From Fidelibacterota bacterium (GTDB lineage Bacteria; Fidelibacterota; Fidelibacteria; Fidelibacterales; Fidelibacteraceae): a stretch of 41,990 bases of DNA. The position numbers and the translations under genes are program-made. Location of the stretch: assembly GCA_018400915.1 (NCBI GenBank), contig JAGYLW010000005.1, positions 1 through 41,990 on the forward strand, written 5' to 3'. Below are positions 1 through 8,411 of this stretch, one piece after another. Position 1 is the first letter of the stretch; each line of letters starts with the position of its first letter. The notes beneath the pieces are model-generated. The model was not told the DNA's origin, did not search any database, and saw only the letters and a list, made by a program, of their open reading frames with translations.

Positions 1-625
1 TGGCCTGCACCCTGGCCGGATCCCCTTCGCGCTCGCCGGGCACAAAATCCAGATAGTATTTGTTATCCGCATAACAGAGGGCGGTCAGCCCGGCACCGTA
101 GTAATTGCCGATGTCCTCCCACGTCCAGTGGCCGGGAACATGATACGGCGGATACAGGGATTCATCCGCGACCACCGCCCCGTTCACTGACCTGATCCCT
201 TTGCGTTTTACGGCCTTTACCCATTCGGACAGCAGTTTTTTCCTTGGATACGCGCCGCCGACCTGATCGCCTCCCAGTGTCGGGTCACCGCCGCCTGCAA
301 TATAAATATTCCCGTTCAGTACTCCCTCCCCATCGATCTCGCCGCTGTAATACAAACGGGTCTTAAAACGGTAATTTGCACTCAGTTTATCCAGCGCAAG
401 GGCAAGGGTCAGCACTTTCAGGCTTGAGGCGCAGGAAAGCGACATATCGGAATGATGATCGATGATCGGAGATTCACCTTCTTTTTCATCAACATAACGG
501 GCATACACGCTCCACTGCGCATGCTCAAGTTCCGGCAGGTCCGAAAGTATTTCAACAAGTGCTCCGGGGCCCTGCGCAAACGCAAATACCACACAGAATA
601 ATGTTGTGATCAGGATCCTTTTCAT
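1..625 (-). CDS. dacB: D-alanyl-D-alanine carboxypeptidase/endopeptidase, PBP4 (DacB) family, 3' end cut by window
   Basis: About 208 N-terminal residues are visible; the C-terminal part lies beyond the window edge. The start ATG at 625 follows AAAGGAAGTC. Residues 1-18 form a signal peptide (MKRILITTLFCVVFAFAQ), so the protein is exported to the periplasm. The segment CASSLKVLT carries the SxxK nucleophile motif (Ser-Ser-Leu-Lys), followed by a long stretch including GNIYIAGGGDPTLGG and VNGAVVADESLY, which are typical of the PBP4/peptidase S13 family. Members of this family trim or cleave peptidoglycan peptides. The SxN and KTG motifs cannot be checked because the gene is cut. Family assignment is fairly secure; the balance between carboxypeptidase and endopeptidase activity is unknown. 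Confidence 0.85.
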   Translation of the reverse strand, partial: MKRILITTLFCVVFAFAQGPGALVEILSDLPELEHAQWSVYARYVDEKEGESPIIDHHSDMSLSCASSLKVLTLALALDKLSANYRFKTRLYYSGEIDGEGVLNGNIYIAGGGDPTLGGDQVGGAYPRKKLLSEWVKAVKRKGIRSVNGAVVADESLYPPYHVPGHWTWEDIGNYYGAGLTALCYADNKYYLDFVPGEREGDPARVQA

Positions 626-716
626 CAGAATGACTTCCTTTCTTTTTTGTCACGGTTGCTGAATTGGCAATATCCTTTTTGTTTACAGATCTGTGCATAT
701 CCTCATGTCACCGGCT

Positions 717-1775
717 TCATCGCCGGAAAATATGCGGGATCGGTATTTTTGACCATTGTTCCTCACACATTTCGATCAGGCTTTCCGTATTAAAAACGCC
801 CTTTTCGATCCAGTCGACAAAACGGACGGTCGTATCCGGATATTTCATCGCCCGTATCGGGGGCATGTTCAGCCATTCCCGCACCTCCCGGGGATCCAGC
901 TCATGCATATGTTTCCCGAATCCCAGCTGTTCGATCGCCATCGCGTTGGCGATCTGCTCCGCCTGACCGGCAATGGGTTTGACAAGCGTTTTTATCCCCA
1001 TATCGAACGATTCGCTGTTCGCCATGAACCCGGCATGGAGGATGGCCCCTTCCGAAAGGGCGAGTTTGTTCAGAAAATCCTGACGGTCCCTGGGAAACAG
1101 ATAGATATTGTCCTTATTCTGTTTGCGGTTCACGTTCGTAAAAAAATAATAATCATGATCCCGGGGACACTGGCGGAGCATTTCCAGAACGTTCCGCGGA
1201 TCCTCGTATTGCAGATATACCATCACATACGGACGTTCCGGGGCATCCTGGGCATCGATATGCGTGCGGGGAAAGACCGGGGGAAGGACGGGAAAACCGA
1301 AATGGTGCCAGTGCAGCGGAACGATAAAGTCCGCCGGCACAAAGTATTCCATGATCGTCCGCACCATGATCTGGAGAGGCGGGTACGGAACATCATGCTG
1401 GAAAACGTATTGATGGCTGATGCCCACGGAAGGTATTTTATTCCTTTTCGCCACCTGTACGGACACCGGTTCAAAATCGGTGATCACAAGATCGATGTCC
1501 CGGGCGTCATAGGTGAGGATATCGCGCACATAGGAAAATGCGTCCAGACGCGGGGCCGTCTTGATATAGTTGATCTTGCCGTTCTCGGTCACGTAGGTAA
1601 GCCCCTTGAATACGCGATAGGGCTTAAAATCCTCCACTTTATGGGATATATCCTGCTGTTCCCCGCTGAATATCACACGCACGTTATTGCCGCGGCGCCT
1701 CAGCTCCCGCACAATACTGCGTGATTTACCGATGTGTCCGTTCCCGGTGGTCTGGACACCGTATAAAATATTCAT
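717..1775 (-). CDS. GT-B fold glycosyltransferase of the MJ1255/VC2487 family
   Basis: A 352-residue protein. I start it at the ATG at 1775 (MNILYGVQTTGNGHIGKS), preceded by GGGGAAG, rather than at the upstream in-frame start at 1826, because family members begin at this beta strand. The N-terminal glycine-rich loop (GVQTTGNGHIGKSRS) and the C-terminal stretch (ILHAGFMANSESFDMGIK, then AGQAEQIANAMA) correspond to the acceptor-side loop and the nucleotide-sugar-side pocket of MurG-like GT-B enzymes. There is no signal peptide or membrane segment, so it is probably cytosolic or peripheral at the membrane. Family members are thought to glycosylate lipids or envelope precursors; donor and acceptor cannot be read from sequence. 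It is followed after 91 bases by the dacB-like gene on the same strand. Confidence 0.75.
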   Translation of the reverse strand: MNILYGVQTTGNGHIGKSRSIVRELRRRGNNVRVIFSGEQQDISHKVEDFKPYRVFKGLTYVTENGKINYIKTAPRLDAFSYVRDILTYDARDIDLVITDFEPVSVQVAKRNKIPSVGISHQYVFQHDVPYPPLQIMVRTIMEYFVPADFIVPLHWHHFGFPVLPPVFPRTHIDAQDAPERPYVMVYLQYEDPRNVLEMLRQCPRDHDYYFFTNVNRKQNKDNIYLFPRDRQDFLNKLALSEGAILHAGFMANSESFDMGIKTLVKPIAGQAEQIANAMAIEQLGFGKHMHELDPREVREWLNMPPIRAMKYPDTTVRFVDWIEKGVFNTESLIEMCEEQWSKIPIPHIFRR

Positions 1776-1962
1776 GTTCTTCCCCGTAAAAAACGATCTT
1801 TCATCAGTAAAATATACATGAAGCAAACAATATTTCCAAGCGGCAGATGCGGCATGTTTTGAATAAGTCCGCCGGCGGGACCGCAGTGGATACCGTTTTC
1901 ACAGCGTCAGAAAGATATTCATTTTCAGGCATATTGTTGTTATATTTGCACGGAGAAACAAG

Positions 1963-2673
1963 ATGACAACACATGCAGATATCAGGATCATCGGTTTTGA
2001 CGCCGATGACACTCTCTGGGATAACGAGCCGCATTACCGGGCGCTGGAAAAGGTCTTTTGCGATGAGATGAAGGACATCCTTCCTCCGGAAGAAAGTTCC
2101 GCGGAACTTTTCAGGACCGAAATCGGGAACCTTCCCCTCTACGGATACGGGGCCAAGGCATACACCCTTTCCATCCTGGAGACCGCGCTGCGCCTCAGCA
2201 ATGACCGCCTGCCCGCAGCTTCGGTAGGAAGGATCCTTGAAGCCGGAAAAAAGCTGGTGGATTCCCCCCTGCGGCTTCTCGATGATGTGGAAGACGTCTT
2301 AAAGCGTCTGTCAACACGCTATAAACTGATCGTCGCCACCAAGGGCGACCTGCTTGACCAGGAACGGAAACTCCGGAAATCCGGCCTGGAACCCTATTTC
2401 CATCATATTGAGATCATGAGCGACAAGCAGGGGCCGGACTACCGGAAACTGCTGCGGCATCTTGATATCCGTCCTTCCCAATTCCTGATGATAGGGAATT
2501 CCCTTCGCTCCGATATTATCCCGGTGCTGACACTCGGCGGTTACGCCATTCATATCCCCTACCATACGACCTGGCTGCATGAGAAGATCGAAGCGGTCGA
2601 ACTCCCGCCGGAACGCTTCAGGAAATTTGACAGCATCGCAGAGATCCCCGACCGGTGTTCGTGGATCAACTGA
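1963..2673 (+). CDS. HAD-superfamily hydrolase (YjjG/Gph-like phosphatase)
   Basis: A 236-residue cytosolic protein starting at ATG 1963, six bases after a GGAG-containing ribosome site. All four HAD motifs are present: motif I FDADDTLW (residues 12-19, nucleophile Asp14 and acid Asp16), motif II Thr in IVATKGD, motif III Lys in SDKQGPDYRK, and motif IV GNSLRSDI. The alpha-helical cap between motifs I and II fits C1-cap subclass phosphatases such as YjjG (nucleotidase) or Gph (phosphoglycolate phosphatase). The substrate cannot be predicted. It is a lone plus-strand gene, diverging from the glycosyltransferase and converging on glgC with a 10-base spacer. A possible -10 (TATATT at 1941-1946) lies just upstream. 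Confidence 0.85.
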   Translation: MTTHADIRIIGFDADDTLWDNEPHYRALEKVFCDEMKDILPPEESSAELFRTEIGNLPLYGYGAKAYTLSILETALRLSNDRLPAASVGRILEAGKKLVDSPLRLLDDVEDVLKRLSTRYKLIVATKGDLLDQERKLRKSGLEPYFHHIEIMSDKQGPDYRKLLRHLDIRPSQFLMIGNSLRSDIIPVLTLGGYAIHIPYHTTWLHEKIEAVELPPERFRKFDSIAEIPDRCSWIN

Positions 2674-2683
2674 GCCGCATGGT

Positions 2684-3919
2684 TCAGATCTCGGTGCCGT
2701 CCGGTATCGTCACATCCTTCTTGACGACGACGATCCCGTCGCGGATGCAGTAGCTGTCCGTTTCCCGTTCGCTGACCTTGTCTTTATTGATGATCTTTAC
2801 GTTCTTACCGATGCGTGCGTTCTTGTCGACGATCGCCTTCCTGATCACGGTGTTCTTCCCGATGCCGAGCCGAATGCTGCCCGGATTCTCCGTCTCAAAA
2901 TAATCGTTTCCCATAATGTAGGAATCGTATATTTCCGCACCTTCCTGCACCACGGAACGAATCCCCAGTATGCTGTTCGTTAAATACTTCGCCTTCACGA
3001 GGGCACCGTCATTGATGAGCGAATCCCGCACGTGTGCATTATGCACCCGGGAACCCGGCAGCATGCGGGCATGCGTGAACATCGGGAAATTCTCATCGAC
3101 AAAACGGAATTTCGGCTTCATCTTCGTTAGATTAATATTCGCACGGTAAAAGGCGTCAATGGTCCCGATGTCCTCCCAGTAGTCCTTGAAAAAGAACGCC
3201 ATGACCTTGTAATTTTCAATGGCGGCGGGAATGATATCCCCGCCAAAATCATCTTCACGGATCTCAAGCAGCGTTCTGGACAATGTTTCGCGGTTAAAAA
3301 CATAGATGCCCATTGAACCCAGATAAGGGCGGTCCGGATCACCGGTCGGACTTTTCATTCTGTCGAGCGTTTCCGCATCCTTGGGTTTTTCGGCGAATTC
3401 CACAATATGGCCTTTGGCATTCACTTTCAGAATGCCGAAACTTTTTGCCTCTTCCCTGCTCACCGGTTTCACGGATATCGTAATATCCGCTCCGGAATCC
3501 CGGTGCTGCTCAACAAAGTCATGATAATTCATGCGGTACAGATGATCGCCGGCCAGGATCAGGTACTGGTCGAAACGGTAGTTCTCAAAATGGTTCAGAT
3601 TGTGCCTGACGGCATCCGCGGTGCCCTGGTACCAGTTCATATTGTCGATGGTCTGCGAAGCCGCGAGCACCTCCAGGAAACCGTCCGTAAAATTATCCAG
3701 TTTGTAGGTCTGGTTGATATGCCGGTGCAGGGATTCGCTGTTGAACTGCGTCAGGATATAGATCTTCCGGATATTGGAATTCAGGCAGTTGCTGATGGGA
3801 ATATCGATCAGGCGGTATTTCCCGCCGATGGGAACGGCGGGTTTGGACCGTACCGTTGTCAGCGGAGCCAGCCTTGTACCTCTTCCTCCCCCGAGAATAA
3901 GACTCAGTACTTTTCGCAT
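2684..3919 (-). CDS. glgC: Glucose-1-phosphate adenylyltransferase (ADP-glucose pyrophosphorylase)
   Basis: A 411-residue enzyme making ADP-glucose from glucose-1-phosphate and ATP, the committed step of bacterial glycogen synthesis. The pyrophosphorylase signature GGGRGTRLAPLT (residues 10-21) is followed by RSKPAVPIGGKYRLID, by GTADAVR and by the metal-binding GDHLYRM. Further on are the sugar-binding FAEKPKD and GSMGIYVF. The C-terminal third contains the hexapeptide left-handed beta-helix (IGKNVKI and neighbours). Length is normal for the family (about 400-430). Start ATG at 3919 follows AAAGGAG. It is the last gene of an apparent rnz-comEB-LolA-like-glgC transcript. No glycogen synthase or branching enzyme is in the window. 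Confidence 0.95.
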   Translation of the reverse strand: MRKVLSLILGGGRGTRLAPLTTVRSKPAVPIGGKYRLIDIPISNCLNSNIRKIYILTQFNSESLHRHINQTYKLDNFTDGFLEVLAASQTIDNMNWYQGTADAVRHNLNHFENYRFDQYLILAGDHLYRMNYHDFVEQHRDSGADITISVKPVSREEAKSFGILKVNAKGHIVEFAEKPKDAETLDRMKSPTGDPDRPYLGSMGIYVFNRETLSRTLLEIREDDFGGDIIPAAIENYKVMAFFFKDYWEDIGTIDAFYRANINLTKMKPKFRFVDENFPMFTHARMLPGSRVHNAHVRDSLINDGALVKAKYLTNSILGIRSVVQEGAEIYDSYIMGNDYFETENPGSIRLGIGKNTVIRKAIVDKNARIGKNVKIINKDKVSERETDSYCIRDGIVVVKKDVTIPDGTEI

Positions 3920-3961
3920 ATTGCTCCTTTCCTGTTACGTTTTGGTATGATCTTACGGCCT

Positions 3962-4645
3962 TCACTGTTCCCCGGAAAGTGTGTCGGCGGTATCCGGGAC
4001 CGTGATGGCGGGCTGCAGGGTGTTGATCCGGTAGTTATTGAACCGCAGGTCGATATACCCGAAAGAGGAGGTAACGGGAATACCGCCGCGGGGATTGGGC
4101 ACCTTTTTTTTCTCCGTTGCCTTGCTTTCGATCATCACACGGATGGCCGAGGGAAGCATAATGCCGGGAAAGACCTCTTCCTGGGTAAAATTGATATCGG
4201 CGACCATTTCGGGCTTGTCGATCATTTTCATCTGCGAAAGCACCCAGTCCGCGGTATCGATCATGGCAAGGAAAATGACCTCCCTGCCTTCCACCGGCTT
4301 CTTCACTTCTATAAAGACCGAATGGTTCTCCGCCTCTTGATAATCGATAAGCCGCAGCGAAGTGGCATCTTTCACCAGACGTTCAAGGTCCATCATGAAG
4401 ATCTCCTCCGGGAACATCAGCGGGGTATTGTCTTCGGTATAAAAGGAATCGGGGCGTACAAAATGCAGGGTCGTTTCACGGTCGGGCACCGTGGCTTCCG
4501 GCATCCTGGACCGGATCTTCAGGTCTACGGTCATATCGTCGACCTGCTGGAAATTCCGGTTCGCCCGCCGTATGTAATAATGCGGGTCCGCCGCAAACGC
4601 CGATATTCCCATGCAAAGCAATATGAACAGTATTTTTTTCAGCAT
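3962..4645 (-). CDS. Secreted LolA-like outer-membrane lipoprotein-sorting family protein
   Basis: A 227-residue protein with a Sec signal peptide (MLKKILFILLCMGISAFA, cleavage near residue 18). The mature part alternates beta strands in the pattern of the LolA/LolB/MucB-like fold (residues about 25-200): repeated strands such as DDMTVDLKIRSRM, TTLHFVRPDSFY and VFIEVKKPV, with a terminal strand SFGYIDLRFNNYRIN. Such proteins bind lipid or lipoprotein moieties in the periplasm. Sequence similarity to true LolA is low, so chaperone function is inference. It overlaps the end of comEB by 7 bases and has GAGGAG ten bases upstream of its start, which suggests translational coupling. The C-terminal 25 residues (PAITVPDTADTLSGEQ) look disordered. 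Confidence 0.6.
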   Translation of the reverse strand: MLKKILFILLCMGISAFAADPHYYIRRANRNFQQVDDMTVDLKIRSRMPEATVPDRETTLHFVRPDSFYTEDNTPLMFPEEIFMMDLERLVKDATSLRLIDYQEAENHSVFIEVKKPVEGREVIFLAMIDTADWVLSQMKMIDKPEMVADINFTQEEVFPGIMLPSAIRVMIESKATEKKKVPNPRGGIPVTSSFGYIDLRFNNYRINTLQPAITVPDTADTLSGEQ

Positions 4646-5109
4646 GAATAAGACTCCTCGTCAATAGGGTGCACTTTCCAGTCGCGTTCCGGCCGCCACT
4701 CCTCGACATTCCCGTCGGGATGTTCCAGCACCACCCGTTTGATGTTCGCATTCGCGATCTGTGCCCGGCACTGGTGACATACGAACGCATGGCCGGAGAT
4801 ATAGATCGTACTTCCGGAGGTCGCATGGCCGTTCCGTGCGGCAAGGGCAATGGCATTGGACTCGGCATGCGATCCCACGGCGCGGCAGTTCTCCAGCTGG
4901 GTTCCGGACTTTATGTGCATCCTGTCGCGGTAGCAAAACCCTATTTCAAGACAGTTCTTCTGATACTGCGGGGCGCCGTTATATCCCGTGGACACGATAT
5001 CCTTATCATGTACGATCACCGCTCCCACATGCCGGCGCAGGCAGGGGGACCGGCTGGCGACCACCTTTGCAATGTTTAGAAAATATGCATCCCAGGACGG
5101 ACGTTTCAT
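4639..5109 (-). CDS. comEB: Deoxycytidylate deaminase (ComEB/dCMP deaminase family)
   Basis: A 156-residue zinc enzyme that would convert dCMP to dUMP, feeding dTMP synthesis. The cytidine/dCMP deaminase motif HAESNAI carries zinc-ligand His81 and catalytic Glu83; the second half of the zinc site is CHQC (Cys111, Cys114), where most members have PCxxC and this one has VCHQC. GYNGAP (residues 42-47) and the YRDRMHIKSG insert containing extra Cys and His residues match the dCMP-deaminase rather than tRNA-adenosine-deaminase branch. It starts 9 bases after the rnz stop and overlaps the LolA-like gene. ComEB is only a naming convention here; no competence genes are near. Confidence 0.9.
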   Translation of the reverse strand: MKRPSWDAYFLNIAKVVASRSPCLRRHVGAVIVHDKDIVSTGYNGAPQYQKNCLEIGFCYRDRMHIKSGTQLENCRAVGSHAESNAIALAARNGHATSGSTIYISGHAFVCHQCRAQIANANIKRVVLEHPDGNVEEWRPERDWKVHPIDEESYSC

Positions 5110-5118
5110 AAGAACCCC

Positions 5119-6012
5119 TTATAAGATATCGAACACATCAAAGTCATGTGCAATATGCGTATTTTTAAAAATCTTTTCAACAGCTTTCTCGTAGATCGCC
5201 GGATCTTTATATCTTTCGGAATAATGGGTGAGGATGAGCTGCTTCACTCCGTTGTCCCGCGCATATACCGCCGCCTGTTCCGCCGTCATATGCATGACCT
5301 TTTCCGCGAGCGCCTGTTCAGCGCTGTCCAGATAGGTCGCTTCCATCAGGAGACCGTCCGCGTTCCGGATAAGGGGAGTGATATTTTCACATTTTCCGGT
5401 GTCAAGTGCATAGGCGAATACCTTTTCCGGCGTGCGATAGCTGAGTTCCTGCCGCGTAAAATGCTTCCCCCTGCAGGAAACGCTCCCCTGCGCTTCCAGC
5501 TTTCCGACGACCGGCCCTTTCAGGCCGGCGGCCTCCAGCTTCGCCCGGTCGAACCGCCACTGCGGTTTCCGTATGAAGCGGTAGCCCAGGACCGGTGTGC
5601 TGTGCTTCAGCGCATAGGCCTCAATGCGATAGCGTTCCGTTTCTTCCACAAGACCTTCCTTCAGCGGACGGGCCTCGAATTCGATGCGTTGTGTGTATCT
5701 GGATGACCGGCAGAGCGAACGAAAATATTCCTCCCCTTCGGCGGGATAGAAAATACGCACGGTCTGCGGCACCTCCATCAGCGAAAGTCGCTGCATCATG
5801 CCCGGAAGTCCCAGGCAGTGGTCCCCGTGGAAATGGGAAATGAATATCCGGTGCACCTTCCCGGGAGATATCCCTGCGTGGGTGAACTGGCGCTGCGTAC
5901 CTTCTCCGGGATCAAAGAGAATGCCCTCTTCAAACCACTCAAAAAGATAGCCGTTCTGGTTCCGCGTTCGGGTCGGCAGCTGCGATGCAGTGCCCAGAAT
6001 CGTCAGTTTCAT
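5119..6012 (-). CDS. rnz: Ribonuclease Z (tRNA 3'-processing endonuclease)
   Basis: A 297-residue metallo-beta-lactamase-fold nuclease that cuts tRNA precursors just after the discriminator base. The metal-binding motif HFHGDH is at residues 60-65. Further ligand regions are LKHSTPVLGYRF, the Asp of YALDTG, and the C-terminal LTHYSERY, which closely matches the LTHFSxRY signature of RNase Z. An enzyme of this type fits a genome whose tRNA-Ala (8147-8219) lacks an encoded CCA. A -10-like TATAAT (complement of 6028-6033) lies just upstream of the start, with a poor -35. First gene of the rnz-comEB-LolA-like-glgC run. Confidence 0.9.
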   Translation of the reverse strand: MKLTILGTASQLPTRTRNQNGYLFEWFEEGILFDPGEGTQRQFTHAGISPGKVHRIFISHFHGDHCLGLPGMMQRLSLMEVPQTVRIFYPAEGEEYFRSLCRSSRYTQRIEFEARPLKEGLVEETERYRIEAYALKHSTPVLGYRFIRKPQWRFDRAKLEAAGLKGPVVGKLEAQGSVSCRGKHFTRQELSYRTPEKVFAYALDTGKCENITPLIRNADGLLMEATYLDSAEQALAEKVMHMTAEQAAVYARDNGVKQLILTHYSERYKDPAIYEKAVEKIFKNTHIAHDFDVFDIL

Positions 6013-6100
6013 AGGATGAACTTCGTTATTATACGGCCATTATCCAAGAACAAAACCGCCGTCAGGGACAGAAAAAAGGTTGCGTTCGGGGCGGCCTTTT

Positions 6101-6970
6101 TCAGATCATGCTCAGGATAATGGAATTCAGTTTTTCCGAGGGGCGGTCGGAACGGGACAGCAGGATAAGCGGGACCTGCGCACCCATCACGATGCCGCCC
6201 ACCGGTGCCCGCTGGAGTTCAATGATCTGCTTGAGCATGAAGTTACAGACCGTGATGTTCGGGAAGACAATAAGGTCCACATCCCCTGAGATCCGGGATT
6301 CGATGCCTTTTTTCACTGCGGCCTCGGAGTTCAGGATCACGTCAAGCGCCATGGGGCCTTCGGCCTCGTACCCTTTTTTCGTGTACTCCTTTGCAAGTGT
6401 GCGCGCTTCCCCGGTTTCGGGAAGTTTGGGATTGATCTTTTCAATGATAGCGGCAAACGCGATCCTGGGTTTTTCCTGCAGCACGGCTTCCGTGAAGGCA
6501 ACGGCATTGTCGGTGATACTGCGTTTCCTTTCAAGGTCAAGTTCAATATTGATGGCGCCGTCCGTGAGAAAGAGCAGTTTATGATATCCCGGACTGTCAC
6601 AGACCGCAACGTGCGAAAGCAGTTTGCCTTTTCGCAGTCCCTTTTCACGATCCAGCACCGGCTTCAGGAAGGAGGCGGTCGCGATATCGCCTTTCATCAG
6701 GGCGTCTCCCTTCCCCTCACGGATATCCGCGATGGCATTGCGGACCGCTTCGTCGGGAGTTTCCGAAGGGACGAGCTCGTAGTGTTTCAGGCCGCTTTTT
6801 TCGGCAAGCGTCCGCACCCTTTCCGGTACCCCGTAAAGCCGTGTGAGGATATACGCTTTCCCGGTCGCTTCACTCAGCGCTTCATAGATCGCTTCCTTAT
6901 CGGGGAAAACGACATTGACCGTTTTCGGTTCCTGTACATCGATCCGATCGTAAATGTCCCTGAAATGCAT
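6101..6970 (-). CDS. ptb: Phosphate butyryltransferase (phosphotransbutyrylase)
   Basis: A 289-residue enzyme of the phosphate acetyl/butyryltransferase family. It exchanges CoA for phosphate on butyryl-CoA, giving butyryl-phosphate for Buk. Diagnostic segments are AIADIREGKGDALMKGDI, FLTDGAINIELDLERK, GPMALDVILNSEAA, VDLIVFPNI and PVGGIVMGAQVPLILLSRSD near the C-terminus. I place the start at ATG 6970 (MHFRDIYDRIDV), because the ribosome site GAGGTG lies in the last codons of buk and the two genes are separated by a single base; the longer in-frame start at 6997 would lie inside buk. Related phosphate acetyltransferases cannot be excluded by sequence alone, but pairing with buk favours the C4 substrate. 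Confidence 0.88.
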   Translation of the reverse strand: MHFRDIYDRIDVQEPKTVNVVFPDKEAIYEALSEATGKAYILTRLYGVPERVRTLAEKSGLKHYELVPSETPDEAVRNAIADIREGKGDALMKGDIATASFLKPVLDREKGLRKGKLLSHVAVCDSPGYHKLLFLTDGAINIELDLERKRSITDNAVAFTEAVLQEKPRIAFAAIIEKINPKLPETGEARTLAKEYTKKGYEAEGPMALDVILNSEAAVKKGIESRISGDVDLIVFPNITVCNFMLKQIIELQRAPVGGIVMGAQVPLILLSRSDRPSEKLNSIILSMI

Positions 6971-6971
6971 A

Positions 6972-8045
6972 TCACACCTCGTCCTTTTCGTAATCATAGA
7001 TTCTCATTTTCCCGTCCAGTATGCGGAATCCGCCGTCCGCCATCGCTTCCAGCTCATTTTCACCGGGGTGAAAAACAATATTGAAGGATTTCCCCAGGTG
7101 GGTTTGCAACGTATCCTGAATATAATCCGAGTATGCCGCTCCTCCCGTCACGATCAGCGCTTTTACCTGAAAATCGAGCACGGCCGCCATCGCGGCGATC
7201 TCTTTCCTCAGCTGATACAGCATGGCATCCATGATCAGCTTCGCTTTTTCATCGCCGTCACGGATCCGGGACACCACTTTGCGGACATCGTTGGTACCAA
7301 GATACCCTTTAAGCCCGCTCTCCCGGGTAAACAGCCGCCGCAGGGACCTTTCATCCATTCTTTTTGCAAAGGCCAGCTCCAGCATCCCTCCCAGGGGAAG
7401 CGCGCCGGCCCGTTCGGGGGAAAAGGGACCCATGCCGAGCAGTGCGTTATTGACATCAATATTGTACCCTTTCCGCATCGCACAGACGGAGATACCGCCG
7501 CCGAGGTGCGCGATCACGAAGTTCTCTTTTGTGATGTCCCATTTTTCCCGCTCACAGATCCTCCTGGCGGTCGCTTTGATGTTCAGGGCATGCGCAACGC
7601 TTTTCCGCTCGATCCCCGGAACACCGGAAATACGCGCCAGGGCGGTCATCTCATCCACGGAGACCGGATCGATGATATAGGCGCCGGCAGCATATTGCTT
7701 TCCGAAATGTTCCGCCAGGGCGGCTCCCAGATTACTGGCATGATTTCCGTAAAGGGATCGCTTCATCTCACTGATCATCTTTCCGCAGACGGTGTATGCT
7801 CCGCTCTTGAGAGGCTTGAGCATTCCGCCGCGTCCGATCACAATATCGATGCGGTTAACCCGGTGTTCGTTCAGTTCCTTTTCGATCTGTTCCTTTCGAA
7901 AAGGAAGTTCGTCATACACATTCCCCCTGGATACCTTTTCAGGGTCCATATCGACTTTTAATTCCATTTCCTTCTCATCCCGCGTAAATACCGCCATTTT
8001 CGTACTGGTGGAACCCGGATTGATCGCAAGAACCCGTTCTGCCAT
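6972..8045 (-). CDS. buk: Butyrate kinase
   Basis: A 357-residue ASKHA-fold acyl-phosphate kinase that forms butyrate and ATP from butyryl-phosphate, or runs in reverse to activate short or branched acids. The start at ATG 8045 is chosen because GAGGAG lies 7 bases upstream and the protein then begins with the family's MAERVLAINPGSTSTKMAVF phosphate-binding loop. Other signatures are GRGGMLKPLKSGAY, DPVSVDEMTALARISGVPG, HLGGGISVCAMRKG and GGAAYS. It is translationally coupled to ptb downstream, the standard substrate-level phosphorylation pair. Its own promoter is proposed at 8083-8111, back to back with the tRNA-Ala gene. Confidence 0.92.
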   Translation of the reverse strand: MAERVLAINPGSTSTKMAVFTRDEKEMELKVDMDPEKVSRGNVYDELPFRKEQIEKELNEHRVNRIDIVIGRGGMLKPLKSGAYTVCGKMISEMKRSLYGNHASNLGAALAEHFGKQYAAGAYIIDPVSVDEMTALARISGVPGIERKSVAHALNIKATARRICEREKWDITKENFVIAHLGGGISVCAMRKGYNIDVNNALLGMGPFSPERAGALPLGGMLELAFAKRMDERSLRRLFTRESGLKGYLGTNDVRKVVSRIRDGDEKAKLIMDAMLYQLRKEIAAMAAVLDFQVKALIVTGGAAYSDYIQDTLQTHLGKSFNIVFHPGENELEAMADGGFRILDGKMRIYDYEKDEV

Positions 8046-8082
8046 AAGCACACTCCTCATTGTCTTTAGTCGGTCATCTTGA

Positions 8083-8111
8083 AAGATACAAATTTTTAAT
8101 TTGATTTTCAA
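8083..8111 (-). promoter_or_regulatory. Predicted sigma70-type promoter for buk-ptb
   Basis: Read on the minus strand, TTGAAA (complement of 8106-8111) is followed after 17 bases by TATCTT (complement of 8083-8088) in a very AT-rich spacer. The start point would fall about 30 bases upstream of the buk ATG. Its -35 shares bases with TTGATT at 8101-8106, a weak candidate -35 for the divergent tRNA gene (possible -10 TATATT at 8122-8127). Confidence 0.45.
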
Positions 8112-8146
8112 AATTTTTTCTTATATTGGCAGGCAATTGACAGTAT

Positions 8147-8219
<73 letters not shown>

Positions 8220-8224
8220 CAGCG

Positions 8225-8250
8225 AACCTTCCGGAACGGAAGGTTTTTCT
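8225..8250 (+). terminator. Rho-independent terminator of tRNA-Ala
   Basis: An 8-bp perfect stem AACCTTCC/GGAAGGTT with the 5-base loop GGAAC, running into TTTTT and then CTG. It begins 6 bases after the tRNA, so the tRNA appears to be a single-gene transcript. Confidence 0.8.
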
Positions 8251-8337
8251 GTTTCATACGAAAATCCCGGCAGCCGGAAAACAGGATCCGGCCGTACGGA
8301 AAGAAGTTCCGCTTCACCCGTGCGTTAAAAATTATTT

Positions 8338-8365
8338 TTGCAATGGACGGCAATTTTCGTATAAT
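8338..8365 (+). promoter_or_regulatory. Predicted sigma70-type promoter for the NTF2-like/SDR/flavoenzyme operon
   Basis: TTGCAA (8338-8343), a 16-base spacer, then a perfect TATAAT (8360-8365). Transcription would start near 8372. This excludes in-frame starts upstream of that point, such as the ATG at 8343, and supports translation from ATG 8412. Confidence 0.6.
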
Positions 8366-8411
8366 TAAAGGATCAACTTATTCACGGCACGGGTACTGCG
8401 GGGAGCACTTC

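Noticed and set aside
756-1724. Long plus-strand open frame opposite the glycosyltransferase
   Set aside because: It is the antisense shadow of a gene with clear GT-B motifs. Its own translation has no recognisable domain.
3407-4651. 414-codon plus-strand frame spanning the ends of glgC and the LolA-like gene
   Set aside because: It runs antisense across two well supported genes and their spacer, with no family motif and no ribosome site.
6072-6102. AAAAAGG/CCTTTTT inverted repeat at the ptb stop codon, possible terminator
   Set aside because: The stem is 7 A/T-dominated pairs around a 15-base loop that does not pair, so it is too weak to call.
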